A stretch of DNA of 56,678 nt from Anaerolineales bacterium (GCA_004376895.1 SOIH01000118.1:1-56678), one strand, 5' to 3'; counted from the first letter of the stretch, positions 10,088-20,388 are shown. Notes: a model not told the origin generated them from the sequence alone. Numbers and translations are program-made.

Positions 10088-10837
10088 ATGAGTGGAATGG
10101 AAATACGAGAAGAAACGAAACGCCGCCCTCTTTACCAAAGAACGGCAGATGCTCTTTCTGAGATCCTTGAGAGCGTCGAGCCAGGGACATACCTTCCGTC
10201 TGAACCAAAGTTAGCCCGCAGCCTTGGGGTTTCACGCGCCACGCTGCGCGAGGCGATGCGAATCTTCGAGCGGAAAGGGAGGATCGTACGCCGCCAGGGC
10301 GTAGGTACGTATGTGACTCAGCTACCTCATGTGATCGACACCGGGATCGAAACCCTGGAGAGTATCGAGCGGCTAGCCGATCGGATCGGCCTTGCTGTCG
10401 AGACGGGGGACCTAGAAATCCGTAAACGGACTGCGACAGAGGAAGAACTGAAGCGATTCAGATGGGAAAATGGCCTTCCGTTGGTCGAAATCTCGCGAGT
10501 GATCCTTGCTGAAGGCAGACCTGTCGCCTTCCTTATTGACATTCTTCCGGAAGAACATCTGCCTGCGGATATCAAATCGGGTAAATTCCGGGGTTCGGTC
10601 CTCGATGTCTTGCTTCAGCGAGATGAACCTGAACTGTGGCAATGTCTAACAGATATCACCGCAGTATCGGCCTCGCCGGAGGTAGCCCGTCACCTGAAGA
10701 TTCAGCGGGGGGATGCATTACTGTTCTTCGAGGCTTGGCTATATTCAAAAGAAGGAGAAGTTATCGACCACACATACAGTTATTTCTTGCCTGGCACCTT
10801 TCGCTTTTATATAAACCGTCGGGTGCCCTTAGAGTGA
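10088..10837 (+). CDS. GntR-family transcriptional regulator (HutC-like, UTRA domain)
   Basis: 'PLYQRTADALSEILESVEPGTYLPSEPKLARSLGVSRATLREAMRIFERKGRIVRRQGVGTYV' wHTH. The ORF-track start at 9920 overlaps ade by 122 nt, so ATG 10088 is preferred. Confidence 0.88.
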   Translation: MSGMEIREETKRRPLYQRTADALSEILESVEPGTYLPSEPKLARSLGVSRATLREAMRIFERKGRIVRRQGVGTYVTQLPHVIDTGIETLESIERLADRIGLAVETGDLEIRKRTATEEELKRFRWENGLPLVEISRVILAEGRPVAFLIDILPEEHLPADIKSGKFRGSVLDVLLQRDEPELWQCLTDITAVSASPEVARHLKIQRGDALLFFEAWLYSKEGEVIDHTYSYFLPGTFRFYINRRVPLE

Positions 10838-10860
10838 AGCAGAAGGGGTTTCTAAAATAA

Positions 10861-10895
10861 TGGGTTTATAAACCCACGAATATTCGATCATCGAA
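10861..10895 (+). promoter_or_regulatory. Candidate operator: perfect 16-bp palindrome plus adjacent 13-bp inverted repeat
   Basis: TGGGTTTATAAACCCA (10861-10876) and TTCGAT-C-ATCGAA (10883-10895) between the GntR gene and the carbamoyltransferase gene. Confidence 0.55.
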
Positions 10896-10914
10896 ATTGA
10901 GGAGGAGTAGATTC

Positions 10915-11868
10915 ATGCGCAGCTTTTCAGGACGAGACATACTTTCCTTAAAAGGATTTGAGAGGGAAGAGTATTTCCGAATTTTCGAAGTGTGTGACCG
11001 TTTGGCGCCGTTTGCGCGCGATAGACGCAATACAGATTTGCTCTCGGAGAAAACGCTTGTTACAGCTTTCTATCAACCCAGCACCCGAACCCGTCTGGCT
11101 CATGAAGCAGCGATGATCCGCCTGGGCGGGCAAGTGACGGGTTTTGCCGATGCAAAAATGACCCGTGCAGGGGATTTTTATCGAGAGTCCATCAAGGACA
11201 CTGTGAAAATGCTGGAGTTCTATGGTGATGTGATCGTGATGCGGCATTTCGAGCAGGGTGCGCCGCATGAGGCCGCGAAATGGGCTTCTATTCCGATCAT
11301 CAACGGCGGTGATGGCTGGGGGGAACACCCGACTCAGATTCTCACCGACCTTTACACCGTTCATCAGGAGAAAGGCCGTCTCGATGGACTCCGCTGGCTG
11401 GCTGTTGGCGATATGCGCATGCGAACGATGCACTCATTAGCCTATGGTCTGACCCAATTTGATTGTCCGATCACTTTCGTATCCCCCCCTGAGATGTCTC
11501 TCACGGATGAATTTAAAGAAGAGCTTAAACAATTCAGTCTCGATTTCACTGAGGCAGAGCATGTGGAACAAGCGATAAGTGAAGCAGATGTAATCTTGGT
11601 TGAGCCGGTCGTCCAGCCGGATTACACCAAATCCCGTGACGAACGAGACGGTGATGTCGGCTTGACACCCGCGAATTACAAGATCACGCGTGAATTGTTA
11701 TCCAGTAAAGCCAAGTCGGATGCAATTCTATTGCACTCCCTGCCGCGGATGGATGAGATTCCTCCCGATGTTGACGGCACACGTTGGTCTCGTTACTGGT
11801 TGGAAGCGTTCAATGGTGTGGTCATGCGCATGGGGCTGCTGGCATCCGTCCTCGGCGCAATGGAATGA
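10915..11868 (+). CDS. Aspartate/ornithine carbamoyltransferase family protein (PyrB-like)
   Basis: 'PSTRTRLAHEAAMIRLGG', 'GWGEHPTQILTDLYTV', 'HSLPRMDEIPPDVD'; GGAGGAG RBS before ATG 10915. Confidence 0.88.
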   Translation: MRSFSGRDILSLKGFEREEYFRIFEVCDRLAPFARDRRNTDLLSEKTLVTAFYQPSTRTRLAHEAAMIRLGGQVTGFADAKMTRAGDFYRESIKDTVKMLEFYGDVIVMRHFEQGAPHEAAKWASIPIINGGDGWGEHPTQILTDLYTVHQEKGRLDGLRWLAVGDMRMRTMHSLAYGLTQFDCPITFVSPPEMSLTDEFKEELKQFSLDFTEAEHVEQAISEADVILVEPVVQPDYTKSRDERDGDVGLTPANYKITRELLSSKAKSDAILLHSLPRMDEIPPDVDGTRWSRYWLEAFNGVVMRMGLLASVLGAME

Positions 11869-12055
11869 GGGTGTCGATTATCGGAAGCAAGAGGAACGAA
11901 ATAGATTGAGTCGAATAGCTGGTGAAGATAATAATTTGAGAGGTGAGTACAAACACCCTTGCTAAATCAGGAGACTCGATGATACATAAAGCTCACCTCA
12001 CGTCTGAACATGGGCGTAATTGACCCACAACTAAACGATAGGAGATGAAATATCC

Positions 12056-13036
12056 ATGCAAACAGATCTACGTGGAAGGGACCTCATTGGTGATCTCGAT
12101 TTTACCCGCGAGGAGGTCGAGACCGTTCTGGATGTAGCGTTTGATCTCAAGCGCAAGCGCGCGCTTGGAGAACCCCATCCTTACTTGAGAGATAAGGTCC
12201 TGGCGATGTTGTTCTTCTTCTCGAGCACCCGCACACGCGGTTCGTTTGAGGCGGGGATGGCTCAGTTGGGAGGGCATGCTGCTTTTATCGAATCGCGGAC
12301 AACCCAGATTTCTCACGGAGACACAGAGAAGGAGATGGGGGAGATCTTTGGCCGTTATTTCGATGGCATCGCGATCCGGCACGTCGATTGGGGGATCGGG
12401 AACCGGTATCTAAATCTGGTCGCTGAGGCCTCGCGCGAGCCCGTCCTCAACATGCAATGCGAGTTCTACCATCCATTCCAGATTCTGGCCGATCTCATGA
12501 CGATCATCGAGAAAAAAGGCAGGGATTTGCGGAGGAAGAAGATGGTAGTCTCCTGGGCATACGCATCCTCCTACTTGAAACCCGTTTCAGTGCCGCAGTC
12601 GCTCATCTTACAAATGCCCCGCTTTGGTCTCGATGTTGTTTTAGCCCATCCTCCGGAATTCAAATTGATGCCGGAGATCATGGATCAAGCGAAGGCCCAG
12701 GCGAAGAAATTTGGCACAGGGTTTGAGGTCGTCGATGATATGAATGAGGCGGTAAAAGATGCTGACATCGTCTATGCCAAGTCTTGGGGCCCTTTATTGA
12801 CGACGACAGATCCCGAGGAAGGGAAGAAAATCCAGGATAAGTATAAAGACTGGATCGCGGATGAGAAGAAAATGGGGCTGGCCAAAGCCGATTCTATTTA
12901 TATGCATCCCCTCCCCGCCGATCGTAACATCGAAGTCACGGATGGTGTTATCGACGGACCGCAAAGCGTCGTGTTCGACGAGGCAGAGAATCGTCTGCAT
13001 GCGCAAAAAGCCGTCATGGCGTTAACGATGCGCTAG
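12056..13036 (+). CDS. ygeW: YgeW-like knotted carbamoyltransferase
   Basis: 'SSTRTRGSFEAGMAQLGGHAAFIESRTTQISHGDTEKEMGE', 'LNMQCEFYHPFQILADLMTI', 'KKMVVSWAYASSYLKPVSVPQSLILQMPRFGLDVVLAHPPEF', 'DIVYAKSWGP', 'YMHPLPADR'. Confidence 0.82.
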   Translation: MQTDLRGRDLIGDLDFTREEVETVLDVAFDLKRKRALGEPHPYLRDKVLAMLFFFSSTRTRGSFEAGMAQLGGHAAFIESRTTQISHGDTEKEMGEIFGRYFDGIAIRHVDWGIGNRYLNLVAEASREPVLNMQCEFYHPFQILADLMTIIEKKGRDLRRKKMVVSWAYASSYLKPVSVPQSLILQMPRFGLDVVLAHPPEFKLMPEIMDQAKAQAKKFGTGFEVVDDMNEAVKDADIVYAKSWGPLLTTTDPEEGKKIQDKYKDWIADEKKMGLAKADSIYMHPLPADRNIEVTDGVIDGPQSVVFDEAENRLHAQKAVMALTMR

Positions 13037-13051
13037 TTTGGAGGACTGTGA

Positions 13052-14011
13052 ATGAGCAAATCAAGTGGAAGAAAAATTGCTATAGTCGCTGTTGGCGGCA
13101 ACTCTTTAATCAAAGATAAGCAGCATAGAACAGTTCCGGATCAATATGCGGCGGCGGGTGAATCTATGACCCATATCGCCGGCATGATCGAAGCGGGTTG
13201 GGATGTTGTCATCACGCATGGCAATGGCCCACAGGTGGGCTTCATCCTGCGCCGGGCTGAACTTGCGCTGCATGAGCTTCACCCCGTACCCTTGGATTCA
13301 TGTGGGGCTGACACGCAAGGCGCCATCGGCTATATGTTCCAGCGAGCGCTTTACAACGAATTCTTGCTGCGTGGGCTCGACAAGAAATCGGCAACAGTTG
13401 TTACGCAGGTCTTAGTCGACCGGAACGATCCTGCCTTTCAGAATCCAGCCAAGCCAATCGGTTCCTTCATGGATGAGGGGACCGCATCGGAACGGAGCAA
13501 GCAAGAAGGTTGGGCGGTCGTGGAGGATGCCGGTCGAGGTTGGCGGCGCGTTGTACCTTCGCCGTTACCTGTCCGCATCATCGAGCAGGATGCGATCCAG
13601 TCGTTGATCGAAGATGGTTTTGTGGTCATCGGTGTGGGTGGGGGTGGCATTCCCGTAGTTGAAGATGAGAACGGCGAACTCGTCGGGATTGAGGCGGTGA
13701 TCGATAAGGACTTCGCCTCAGCACTGCTGGCAAACAACATCCAGGCGGATCTGCTTTTAATCTCAACAGCAGTAGAGAAAGTCGCGCTGAATTTCAATAA
13801 ACCGGATCAGCAATGGATTGATCGGATGACTTTGGCTGAGGCGAAAAAGCATCTCGCCGATGGCCAATTCGGCGAGGGAAGCATGGAACCTAAGATTCGG
13901 GCTATTGTTGGCTTTCTAGAACGTGGTGGTAAGGAAGCCCTGATCACAGACCCTGTGAATATTGAGCTTGCTCTAGAAGGGAAAACGGGCACTCGAATTG
14001 TCACTTCATAA
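13052..14011 (+). CDS. arcC: Carbamate kinase
   Basis: 'IAIVAVGGNSLIKD', 'VITHGNGPQVGFILRRAEL', 'PLDSCGADTQGAIGYM', 'FVVIGVGGGGIPVVED', 'AVIDKDFASALLA', 'GSMEPKIRAIVGFLERGGKEALIT'. Confidence 0.95.
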   Translation: MSKSSGRKIAIVAVGGNSLIKDKQHRTVPDQYAAAGESMTHIAGMIEAGWDVVITHGNGPQVGFILRRAELALHELHPVPLDSCGADTQGAIGYMFQRALYNEFLLRGLDKKSATVVTQVLVDRNDPAFQNPAKPIGSFMDEGTASERSKQEGWAVVEDAGRGWRRVVPSPLPVRIIEQDAIQSLIEDGFVVIGVGGGGIPVVEDENGELVGIEAVIDKDFASALLANNIQADLLLISTAVEKVALNFNKPDQQWIDRMTLAEAKKHLADGQFGEGSMEPKIRAIVGFLERGGKEALITDPVNIELALEGKTGTRIVTS

Positions 14012-14117
14012 ACCGCAGAAGGCGGATAAACCATAAAGGAGGTGGTTCATCGTAAAAACGAGCAATGTTGTCAGCCGAAACTCATTCAAGGAAACACTAA
14101 ATTAGGAGGAGTTTGAG

Positions 14118-15332
14118 ATGTCACGAAGTATGGCGTTACGCCTAGCTGTTCTCCTTGCCCTGTTGGCTCTGGCACTTACAGCCTGCGGTGGGGAAGAGGC
14201 ACCGGAAGTTGTGGGCGGTTTCGAGATCCCAGTAGTGGAAGAAGGTATGTTCAATGTAGCCATGGTCCTGATTGGTCCTCACGACGATGGTGGCTGGTCC
14301 CAGGCGCACTTCGAAGGTTTGGAATATATCAAAGAGAATGTGCCGAACGTCCACATAGCCTATATCGAGAACGTGCCCGAGGGAGCCGACTCGGAGCAGA
14401 TTATCCGCAGCCTCTCGCGGAAGGGCTTTGACCTGATCTTCGGTACTTCCTTCGGCTACATGGACCCCATGGAGACTGTAGCTGATGAATTCCCGGATGT
14501 TATATATATCCACATCAGCGGATACAAGTCGAACACAACCAACTTCGGTAACCTGTTCGGGGCGATGGAGGATATGAAGTTCCTGGGCGGTATGGTCGCC
14601 GGCGCGCGGGCTAAGCTGGATGGAAATCCCAAGCTGGGCTACATGGCCACATTCCCTATCCCCGAGGAGATTCGTCTCGGGAATGCCATTGCATTAGGGA
14701 TGAAGCAAACCTGCCCGGAGTGCACGCTGGACGTGCGTTGGCTCAACACCTGGCATGATCCCATCATCGAGAAAGAGGCCGCAGCCTCGTTGTTCGATGC
14801 CGGTGCTCAGGTAGTGTTCACGGGTGCCGATACCCCTGCGGTTGCCGATGTAGCCCAGGAAAAGGGCAAATGGGGCGTCACCTATGACTGGTACGGCTCC
14901 TGCAAGATCGACGCCTGCCTGACCGCGCCCTACTGGGTTTGGGGACCGGTATATGCAGAGATCGCCGAGGGTGTGATCGATGGCACCTACGAAGTCGGCT
15001 GGCACTATTTCGAAGCAGACACGGGTGGCTTGGCTCTATTTGGCTTCATGGAGGGTGAGGAACTCACGCCTGGCATGAAAGATTTACCGCCTGAAGTCAT
15101 TGAAGAGGTACGAGACCTGATGGCGCAGATGCTGGCTGGTGAGTTCGACCGTTTCGATCTCTTCTCCGGACCGATCATCGACAATCAAGGGAATGTGATC
15201 GTTCCTGAGGGTGAGCAGTTCCAGTACGCCGATATCGATCAATTCCCACCAGGTGCTCCCGGACTGGAGTGCGAGTACTGCATGTACTGGTGGGCTGACG
15301 GCATCACCGCAGAGCTACCTTCGCTCGAGTAA
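14118..15332 (+). CDS. BMP-family (PnrA/Med-like) ABC transporter substrate-binding lipoprotein
   Basis: Lipobox 'LALALTACGGEE'; 'VAMVLIGPHDDGGWSQAHFEGLEYI', 'LIFGTSFGYMDPMETVADEFPDVIYIHISG', 'NLFGAMEDMKFLGGMVAG'. Confidence 0.92.
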   Translation: MSRSMALRLAVLLALLALALTACGGEEAPEVVGGFEIPVVEEGMFNVAMVLIGPHDDGGWSQAHFEGLEYIKENVPNVHIAYIENVPEGADSEQIIRSLSRKGFDLIFGTSFGYMDPMETVADEFPDVIYIHISGYKSNTTNFGNLFGAMEDMKFLGGMVAGARAKLDGNPKLGYMATFPIPEEIRLGNAIALGMKQTCPECTLDVRWLNTWHDPIIEKEAAASLFDAGAQVVFTGADTPAVADVAQEKGKWGVTYDWYGSCKIDACLTAPYWVWGPVYAEIAEGVIDGTYEVGWHYFEADTGGLALFGFMEGEELTPGMKDLPPEVIEEVRDLMAQMLAGEFDRFDLFSGPIIDNQGNVIVPEGEQFQYADIDQFPPGAPGLECEYCMYWWADGITAELPSLE

Positions 15333-15353
15333 TCTGTTCCCCCCATTTACTGT

Positions 15354-15385
15354 TGGGTCGGCGTTCTTGTCGGAGCGCCGACCCA
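15354..15385 (+). promoter_or_regulatory. Intercistronic hairpin between SBP and ATPase genes
   Basis: TGGGTCGGCG (15354-15363)/CGCCGACCCA (15376-15385), perfect 10-bp stem, 12-nt loop, no U-tract. Confidence 0.6.
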
Positions 15386-15423
15386 CAACTATAGACATTT
15401 AATCAAATTGCAAAGGTGGGAGG

Positions 15424-16995
15424 ATGACTGAAAACGTTAATGCTGTGGAGATGAGGGGCATTTCCAAACAATTTCCAGGGGTCTTAGCGAATGACCAGGT
15501 TGATTTCACCTTGCGGTCTGGTGAGATCCACGCCTTGTTGGGCGAAAATGGCGCAGGCAAGAGCACGCTGGTGAATATCCTCACGGGCTTGTATAGACCC
15601 GATGAAGGTACGATCCGGGTTAATGGTGTGTATGTCGAGCTGCGCTCCCCTCGAGATGCCATCAACCATGGGATTGGCATGGTCCATCAACATTTTATGC
15701 TCGTACCCACTCAAACTGTGACGGAAAATATCCTCCTGGGCCTTGATGAACCGCGCTTCAATATGAATTTATCTCATTATGATCAAATCATCTCCGACCT
15801 CGGGGAGCAGTATGGTCTCCAGGTCGATCCACGAGCAAGAATCTGGCAATTGTCCGTTGGTGAGCAGCAGCGTGTGGAGATTTTAAAGATGCTATACCGC
15901 GGGGCGAATGTGCTCATCATGGACGAGCCGACAGCGGTCTTAGCTCCGCAGGAGATTCAAGAACTGTTCATGACACTTCGGTCCATGATTGCCGAAGGGA
16001 AATCAATCATCTTCATCAGCCACAAGCTCGATGAAGTCATGGCTATTGCAGATCGGATTACGGTCTTACGCAAAGGGAAGCTTAGCGCAGAGGGTTTACG
16101 CACAAAAGATATTTCGAAGCAGGACCTGGCGCGTGAGATGGTAGGTCGCGATGTACTCTTTCAATTGAATAAGGTCGAGCAGACTCCTGGAGATACTGTT
16201 CTATCTGTAGAAGGGCTCAAGGCGATAAATAATAAAGGTATTCAGGCTTTGCGAGGCCTATCCTTACACGTTGCGGCTGGTGAGATCGTCGGCGTAGCCG
16301 GCGTTGCTGGCAATGGGCAAACGGAGTTGGCTGAAGCTATTACCGGTCTTCGCCCGATCACAGAAGGAAAAGTGATTGTGCATGGGCAGACCATCATTGA
16401 AGGAATCATGTCAGGGCAACGCAGATCGAAACATGTAAGACAGGTGATCGATGCGGGCGTTTCACACATCCCTGAAGATCGAACCCATGTCGGCACTGCC
16501 CCTAACCTCAGCATCACTGATAACCTGATCATGAAGGGGTATCGGCAACCGCCGATCGCGAGAGGGTGGTCCATTGACAGCATTTCTGCAAATACGCGAG
16601 CGGAAACGCTGCGTGAAGACTATGACATTATTGTACCGACAATAGATACACCCGCACGCTTGCTCTCGGGAGGAAATCTTCAACGCTTGATTCTGGCGCG
16701 CGAGATCTCCTGTGAGCCGAAATTGATGATTGCAATGCAGCCCACGCGCGGGTTGGACGTTGGGGCGATCGAATCCGTTCAACGCTTGCTGCTCCAACAG
16801 CGTGAGAATGGCGCTGCGATCCTTCTAATCTCGGAGGAACTGGAAGAACTTATCTCGCTCTCGGATCGTATTTACGTGATTTATGAGGGAGAAATCATGG
16901 GTGAGGTGAGGGAAGCTGACCCTGAAACATTGGGCCTAATGATGACCGGAACTCGGCAGAAGGATCTGGTCGAGACAAGGAAGGTGAGTCAATGA
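15424..16995 (+). CDS. Nucleoside/sugar-type ABC transporter ATP-binding protein (two ABC domains)
   Basis: 'LLGENGAGKSTLVNILTGLYRPDEG', 'QLSVGEQQRVEILKMLYRGANVLIMDEPTAVL', second domain 'GVAGVAGNGQTELAEAITGL', 'LLSGGNLQRLILAREI'. Confidence 0.95.
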   Translation: MTENVNAVEMRGISKQFPGVLANDQVDFTLRSGEIHALLGENGAGKSTLVNILTGLYRPDEGTIRVNGVYVELRSPRDAINHGIGMVHQHFMLVPTQTVTENILLGLDEPRFNMNLSHYDQIISDLGEQYGLQVDPRARIWQLSVGEQQRVEILKMLYRGANVLIMDEPTAVLAPQEIQELFMTLRSMIAEGKSIIFISHKLDEVMAIADRITVLRKGKLSAEGLRTKDISKQDLAREMVGRDVLFQLNKVEQTPGDTVLSVEGLKAINNKGIQALRGLSLHVAAGEIVGVAGVAGNGQTELAEAITGLRPITEGKVIVHGQTIIEGIMSGQRRSKHVRQVIDAGVSHIPEDRTHVGTAPNLSITDNLIMKGYRQPPIARGWSIDSISANTRAETLREDYDIIVPTIDTPARLLSGGNLQRLILAREISCEPKLMIAMQPTRGLDVGAIESVQRLLLQQRENGAAILLISEELEELISLSDRIYVIYEGEIMGEVREADPETLGLMMTGTRQKDLVETRKVSQ

Positions 16996-18125
16996 CGACC
17001 AAGCCTTCATTATTTGCTCAATACCGTGGTGGAGCACGGTTCCGTCTGCGGATGGAACCCCGCATGAAGCAACCGGGGTGGCTGGGATTAATCGTTTCGC
17101 TTGGTGCTGTAACCTTTGCATTGATTCTTGGCGGTATTGTGTTAATGCTCGTGGGAGGAGATCCCATCCGTGCCTATGCCTTCATGGCCAAGGCTGCCTT
17201 TGGTGGTATTGGCGTGTTCTCAGACACTTTGGTAAAAGCTACTCCGCTCATTCTCGTCAGTTTGGCGGCGGTTGTCGCTTTCAGGATGCGCCTGTGGAAT
17301 ATTGGCGCTGAAGGTCAATTCTACTTGGGTGCTTTCGGGGCAAGTTTAGTCGTGCTTACACCACTTCTTCCACCAGAGACTTCGCCATGGATAATGATCC
17401 CGGCGATGATGGTCATCGGTGCGCTCGCGGGCGCTTTATGGGGATTTATCCCTGGCTATTTGAAAGCGAAATACAACGTCAATGAAATCATATCGACGCT
17501 AATGATGAACTACATCGCTGTGGCGTGGAATAACTATTTCATCTTCGGTGTATGGTCCGAAGGTGGATTCCAGATGAGCCATCAGTTTCCCAAAACGGCC
17601 TGGCTGCCGCGACTGACGGATTACGCAGCCCAGGTGCCAACGTTTCGAGGGCTTACCATCCATCTAGGATTCGTCATAGCCTTGATTACCGCTGGGGTGG
17701 TGTGGTGGATCCTGTACCGCAGCCGGTGGGGGTATGAGATTCGCTTGATCGGAGACAACCCGCGCGCCGCTCGCTACGCGGGAATCAACATTGTGAGGAA
17801 CACGATCTTGGTGATGATGCTTTCAGGTGCATTGGCGGGGTTGGGCGGCATGTTGGAGATCTCTGGAGTTGTACACCGCCTTCAGGGGGCGATCTCCTCC
17901 GGCTACGGCTTCACGGGGATCATCATCGCCTGGCTGGCGAAACTCAACCCTATTTTGGTCGTTCCGATTTCGATTCTCTTCGGTGGACTGCTCCTGGCTG
18001 GCAGGGAGATCCAACCATCAGGTATTCCAACGCTCATCCAGGGGATCATCCTGGTCTGTCTGATTGGAAGTGATTTTTTGTTCCGCAATCGGATAAGGCT
18101 TGTACAAATCGGGCAGGAGGCGTAA
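16992..18125 (+). CDS. ABC transporter permease (BMP/nucleoside family)
   Basis: 'LWNIGAEGQFYLGAFGAS', 'YNVNEIISTLMMNYIA', 'IRLIGDNPRAARYAGIN', 4-nt overlap with the ATPase gene. Confidence 0.93.
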   Translation: MTTKPSLFAQYRGGARFRLRMEPRMKQPGWLGLIVSLGAVTFALILGGIVLMLVGGDPIRAYAFMAKAAFGGIGVFSDTLVKATPLILVSLAAVVAFRMRLWNIGAEGQFYLGAFGASLVVLTPLLPPETSPWIMIPAMMVIGALAGALWGFIPGYLKAKYNVNEIISTLMMNYIAVAWNNYFIFGVWSEGGFQMSHQFPKTAWLPRLTDYAAQVPTFRGLTIHLGFVIALITAGVVWWILYRSRWGYEIRLIGDNPRAARYAGINIVRNTILVMMLSGALAGLGGMLEISGVVHRLQGAISSGYGFTGIIIAWLAKLNPILVVPISILFGGLLLAGREIQPSGIPTLIQGIILVCLIGSDFLFRNRIRLVQIGQEA

Positions 18126-18127
18126 AC

Positions 18128-19096
18128 ATGGATCCAATCATCATCCTGCAAGCTGGCGTCGCCTCCGGAACGGTTCTTCTATTCGCTACCATCGGGGAGC
18201 TCTTCACCGAGAGGTCTGGGATATTGAATCTTGGCCTTGAGGGGATGATGCTCATCGGCGCCATGAGCGCTTATAAAACAGCCTTGGCGACAGGTGATCC
18301 CTGGCTTGGAATGTTCGTCGGGATGCTTTTCGCAGGCCTGCTGAGCCAGGTCCATGCACTAATCACGATCCAGTTCCAGGCTGACCAGGTTGTAAGCGGC
18401 CTGGCCCTGACCTTCCTCGGAACAGGCCTGAGCCTGGTTTTCGGCGAGGGGTTAAGCAAGGCTGGGGCGGTTGCCCTTTTACCCTCGTTTAGCATCCCAG
18501 GTCTGGTGAGCATTCCTTTTGTTGGCCCTATCATGTTTGAAAACCAAAGCGTGATGGTTTATCTGGGGTATCTGCTGGTTCCTCTCGCCTGGTATTACAT
18601 CAACCGCACACGGCCGGGGCTGCATCTGCGAGCGATTGGTGAGTATCCGGCAGCCGCGGATGCCTTGGGTATCAACGTAAACCGCTTGCGCTATTTCTAT
18701 GTATTGGTCGGCGGGATGCTCGCAGGTGTTGCCGGGGCGACGATCAGCCTGGCTGTTTCTCCGGGGTGGTTCAGCCATCTCACCACGTCCGGCCAGGGGT
18801 GGATCGCCATCGGGTTGGTGATTTTTGCACAGTGGGATCCGATTCGCGCAGCCGGAGGATCTTACGCTTTCGGCGCTCTCCGTCGAATGATCCTTGATAT
18901 CCAGGGACCGTTGAAGATTTTCGGCCTTCGGAATCCCTTCTATTACAACCCTTATTGGGGATTTTTCCTGCAGATGCTGCCCTATGCATTTACCATCGTC
19001 GTCCTCGTGATTGGCTCACGCGAGGCGATCCGCAAGCGCATGGGCGCTCCTGCAGCGCTGGCCTTGCCATATATCCGCGGTGAACGAGGGCTGTAG
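18128..19096 (+). CDS. ABC transporter permease (BMP/nucleoside family)
   Basis: 'FTERSGILNLGLEGMMLIGAM', 'LTFLGTGLSLVFGEGLSK', 'LRAIGEYPAAADALGINVNRLRY'. Confidence 0.93.
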   Translation: MDPIIILQAGVASGTVLLFATIGELFTERSGILNLGLEGMMLIGAMSAYKTALATGDPWLGMFVGMLFAGLLSQVHALITIQFQADQVVSGLALTFLGTGLSLVFGEGLSKAGAVALLPSFSIPGLVSIPFVGPIMFENQSVMVYLGYLLVPLAWYYINRTRPGLHLRAIGEYPAAADALGINVNRLRYFYVLVGGMLAGVAGATISLAVSPGWFSHLTTSGQGWIAIGLVIFAQWDPIRAAGGSYAFGALRRMILDIQGPLKIFGLRNPFYYNPYWGFFLQMLPYAFTIVVLVIGSREAIRKRMGAPAALALPYIRGERGL

Positions 19097-20377
19097 ATGG
19101 CGGACTTTACAGGCTATCGCTGTTCCATCTGTGGTCAGGAGTTCAGGCCAGACGATATTCAATATACCTGCCCGCATGACGGCGGGAATCTAGACGTGAT
19201 CCTGGATTACGATAGGATTCGTCGCGATGTCTCACCCGGTGACATCAGACATTCGCCGGAATCTTCCATCTGGCGATATTTGCCACTCCTCCCGGTACAA
19301 GACCCAGGGCATCTAGGGACTCCGTTGAGGGCAGTGGGTTGGACGCCGCTCTTTGATTTGCAGCCGATCGCTGGGAAATTAGGTCTTGGGAAACTCTGGT
19401 TGAAGGATGATGGGCGAAACCCCACCGCTTCTTTTAAAGACCGCGCCAGCGCCGTCGCCGTTGCCCGTGCGCAGGAGATCGGTGTGGATGTAATCGTTAC
19501 AGCTTCAACCGGCAACGCCGGCGCGGCGCTGGCAGGCATGGCGGGAGCGGCAAAGATGCCCGCCGTTATACTCGCCCCGAAGACGGCTCCACCGGCAAAG
19601 ATCGCGCAGCTCCTGATCTTCGGTGCACGTGTGGTCCTCGTCGAAGGCACCTATGATGATGCCTTTGATCTCACCATTCAGGCGGCGGAGCGCTTCGGCT
19701 GGTATTGCCGAAATACGGGTTTCAACCCGTTCACGGCCGAGGGAAAGAAGACCGCAGCTTTCGAAATTTGTGAGCAATTATCGATTGAAAGCGATGAAAA
19801 GAGCTCCAGAAAGGCGCGATGGCCCACGCCGGATGCTGTTTTCGTATCCGTTGGTGATGGGAACATCATCTCCGGTCTGCATAAAGGATTTAAGGATTTG
19901 TATGAATTGGGTTGGATAGACAAGATCCCGCGGCTTTATGGGATCCAATCTGAAGGATCGGCCGCGATTTATAACGCCTTCCAGGCTGGCTCGGAGGATA
20001 TCCAACCGGTGAGTGCAACTACCCTGGCGGATAGCATCTCGGTGGACTTGCCACGGGATGGTCTACGCGCCTTGCGAGCCGCAACGGAAACCGGCGGAGC
20101 TTACGTAGCAGTTCCAGATTCCGCCATTTTAGATGCGATTGCAGAGCTTGGTCGAGATGCGGCTGTATTCGCCGAACCCGCAGGAGCGGCTGCATATGCC
20201 GGGCTGTTAACCGCAGTTGAGAAGAAGCTCCTTGCAGAGGGAGACCGTGTCGTTGTGCTGAATACCGGCAATGGGTTGAAAGACGTGGCCCGGGCGATGG
20301 ATGCCGCCGGTGAGCCGCTTGTAATTGAACCGACACTCGAAGCACTCCAAAGTGCTTTGGATGCCGGGGTGAAGTAG
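19097..20377 (+). CDS. Threonine synthase-like PLP enzyme with N-terminal Zn-ribbon
   Basis: '[24 protein letters not shown]' Zn-ribbon; PLP site '[16 protein letters not shown]', '[15 protein letters not shown]', 'LNTGNGLKD'. ATG immediately follows the permease stop codon. Confidence 0.85.
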   Translation: MADFTGYRCSICGQEFRPDDIQYTCPHDGGNLDVILDYDRIRRDVSPGDIRHSPESSIWRYLPLLPVQDPGHLGTPLRAVGWTPLFDLQPIAGKLGLGKLWLKDDGRNPTASFKDRASAVAVARAQEIGVDVIVTASTGNAGAALAGMAGAAKMPAVILAPKTAPPAKIAQLLIFGARVVLVEGTYDDAFDLTIQAAERFGWYCRNTGFNPFTAEGKKTAAFEICEQLSIESDEKSSRKARWPTPDAVFVSVGDGNIISGLHKGFKDLYELGWIDKIPRLYGIQSEGSAAIYNAFQAGSEDIQPVSATTLADSISVDLPRDGLRALRAATETGGAYVAVPDSAILDAIAELGRDAAVFAEPAGAAAYAGLLTAVEKKLLAEGDRVVVLNTGNGLKDVARAMDAAGEPLVIEPTLEALQSALDAGVK

Positions 20378-20388
20378 AACGGCGGAGG

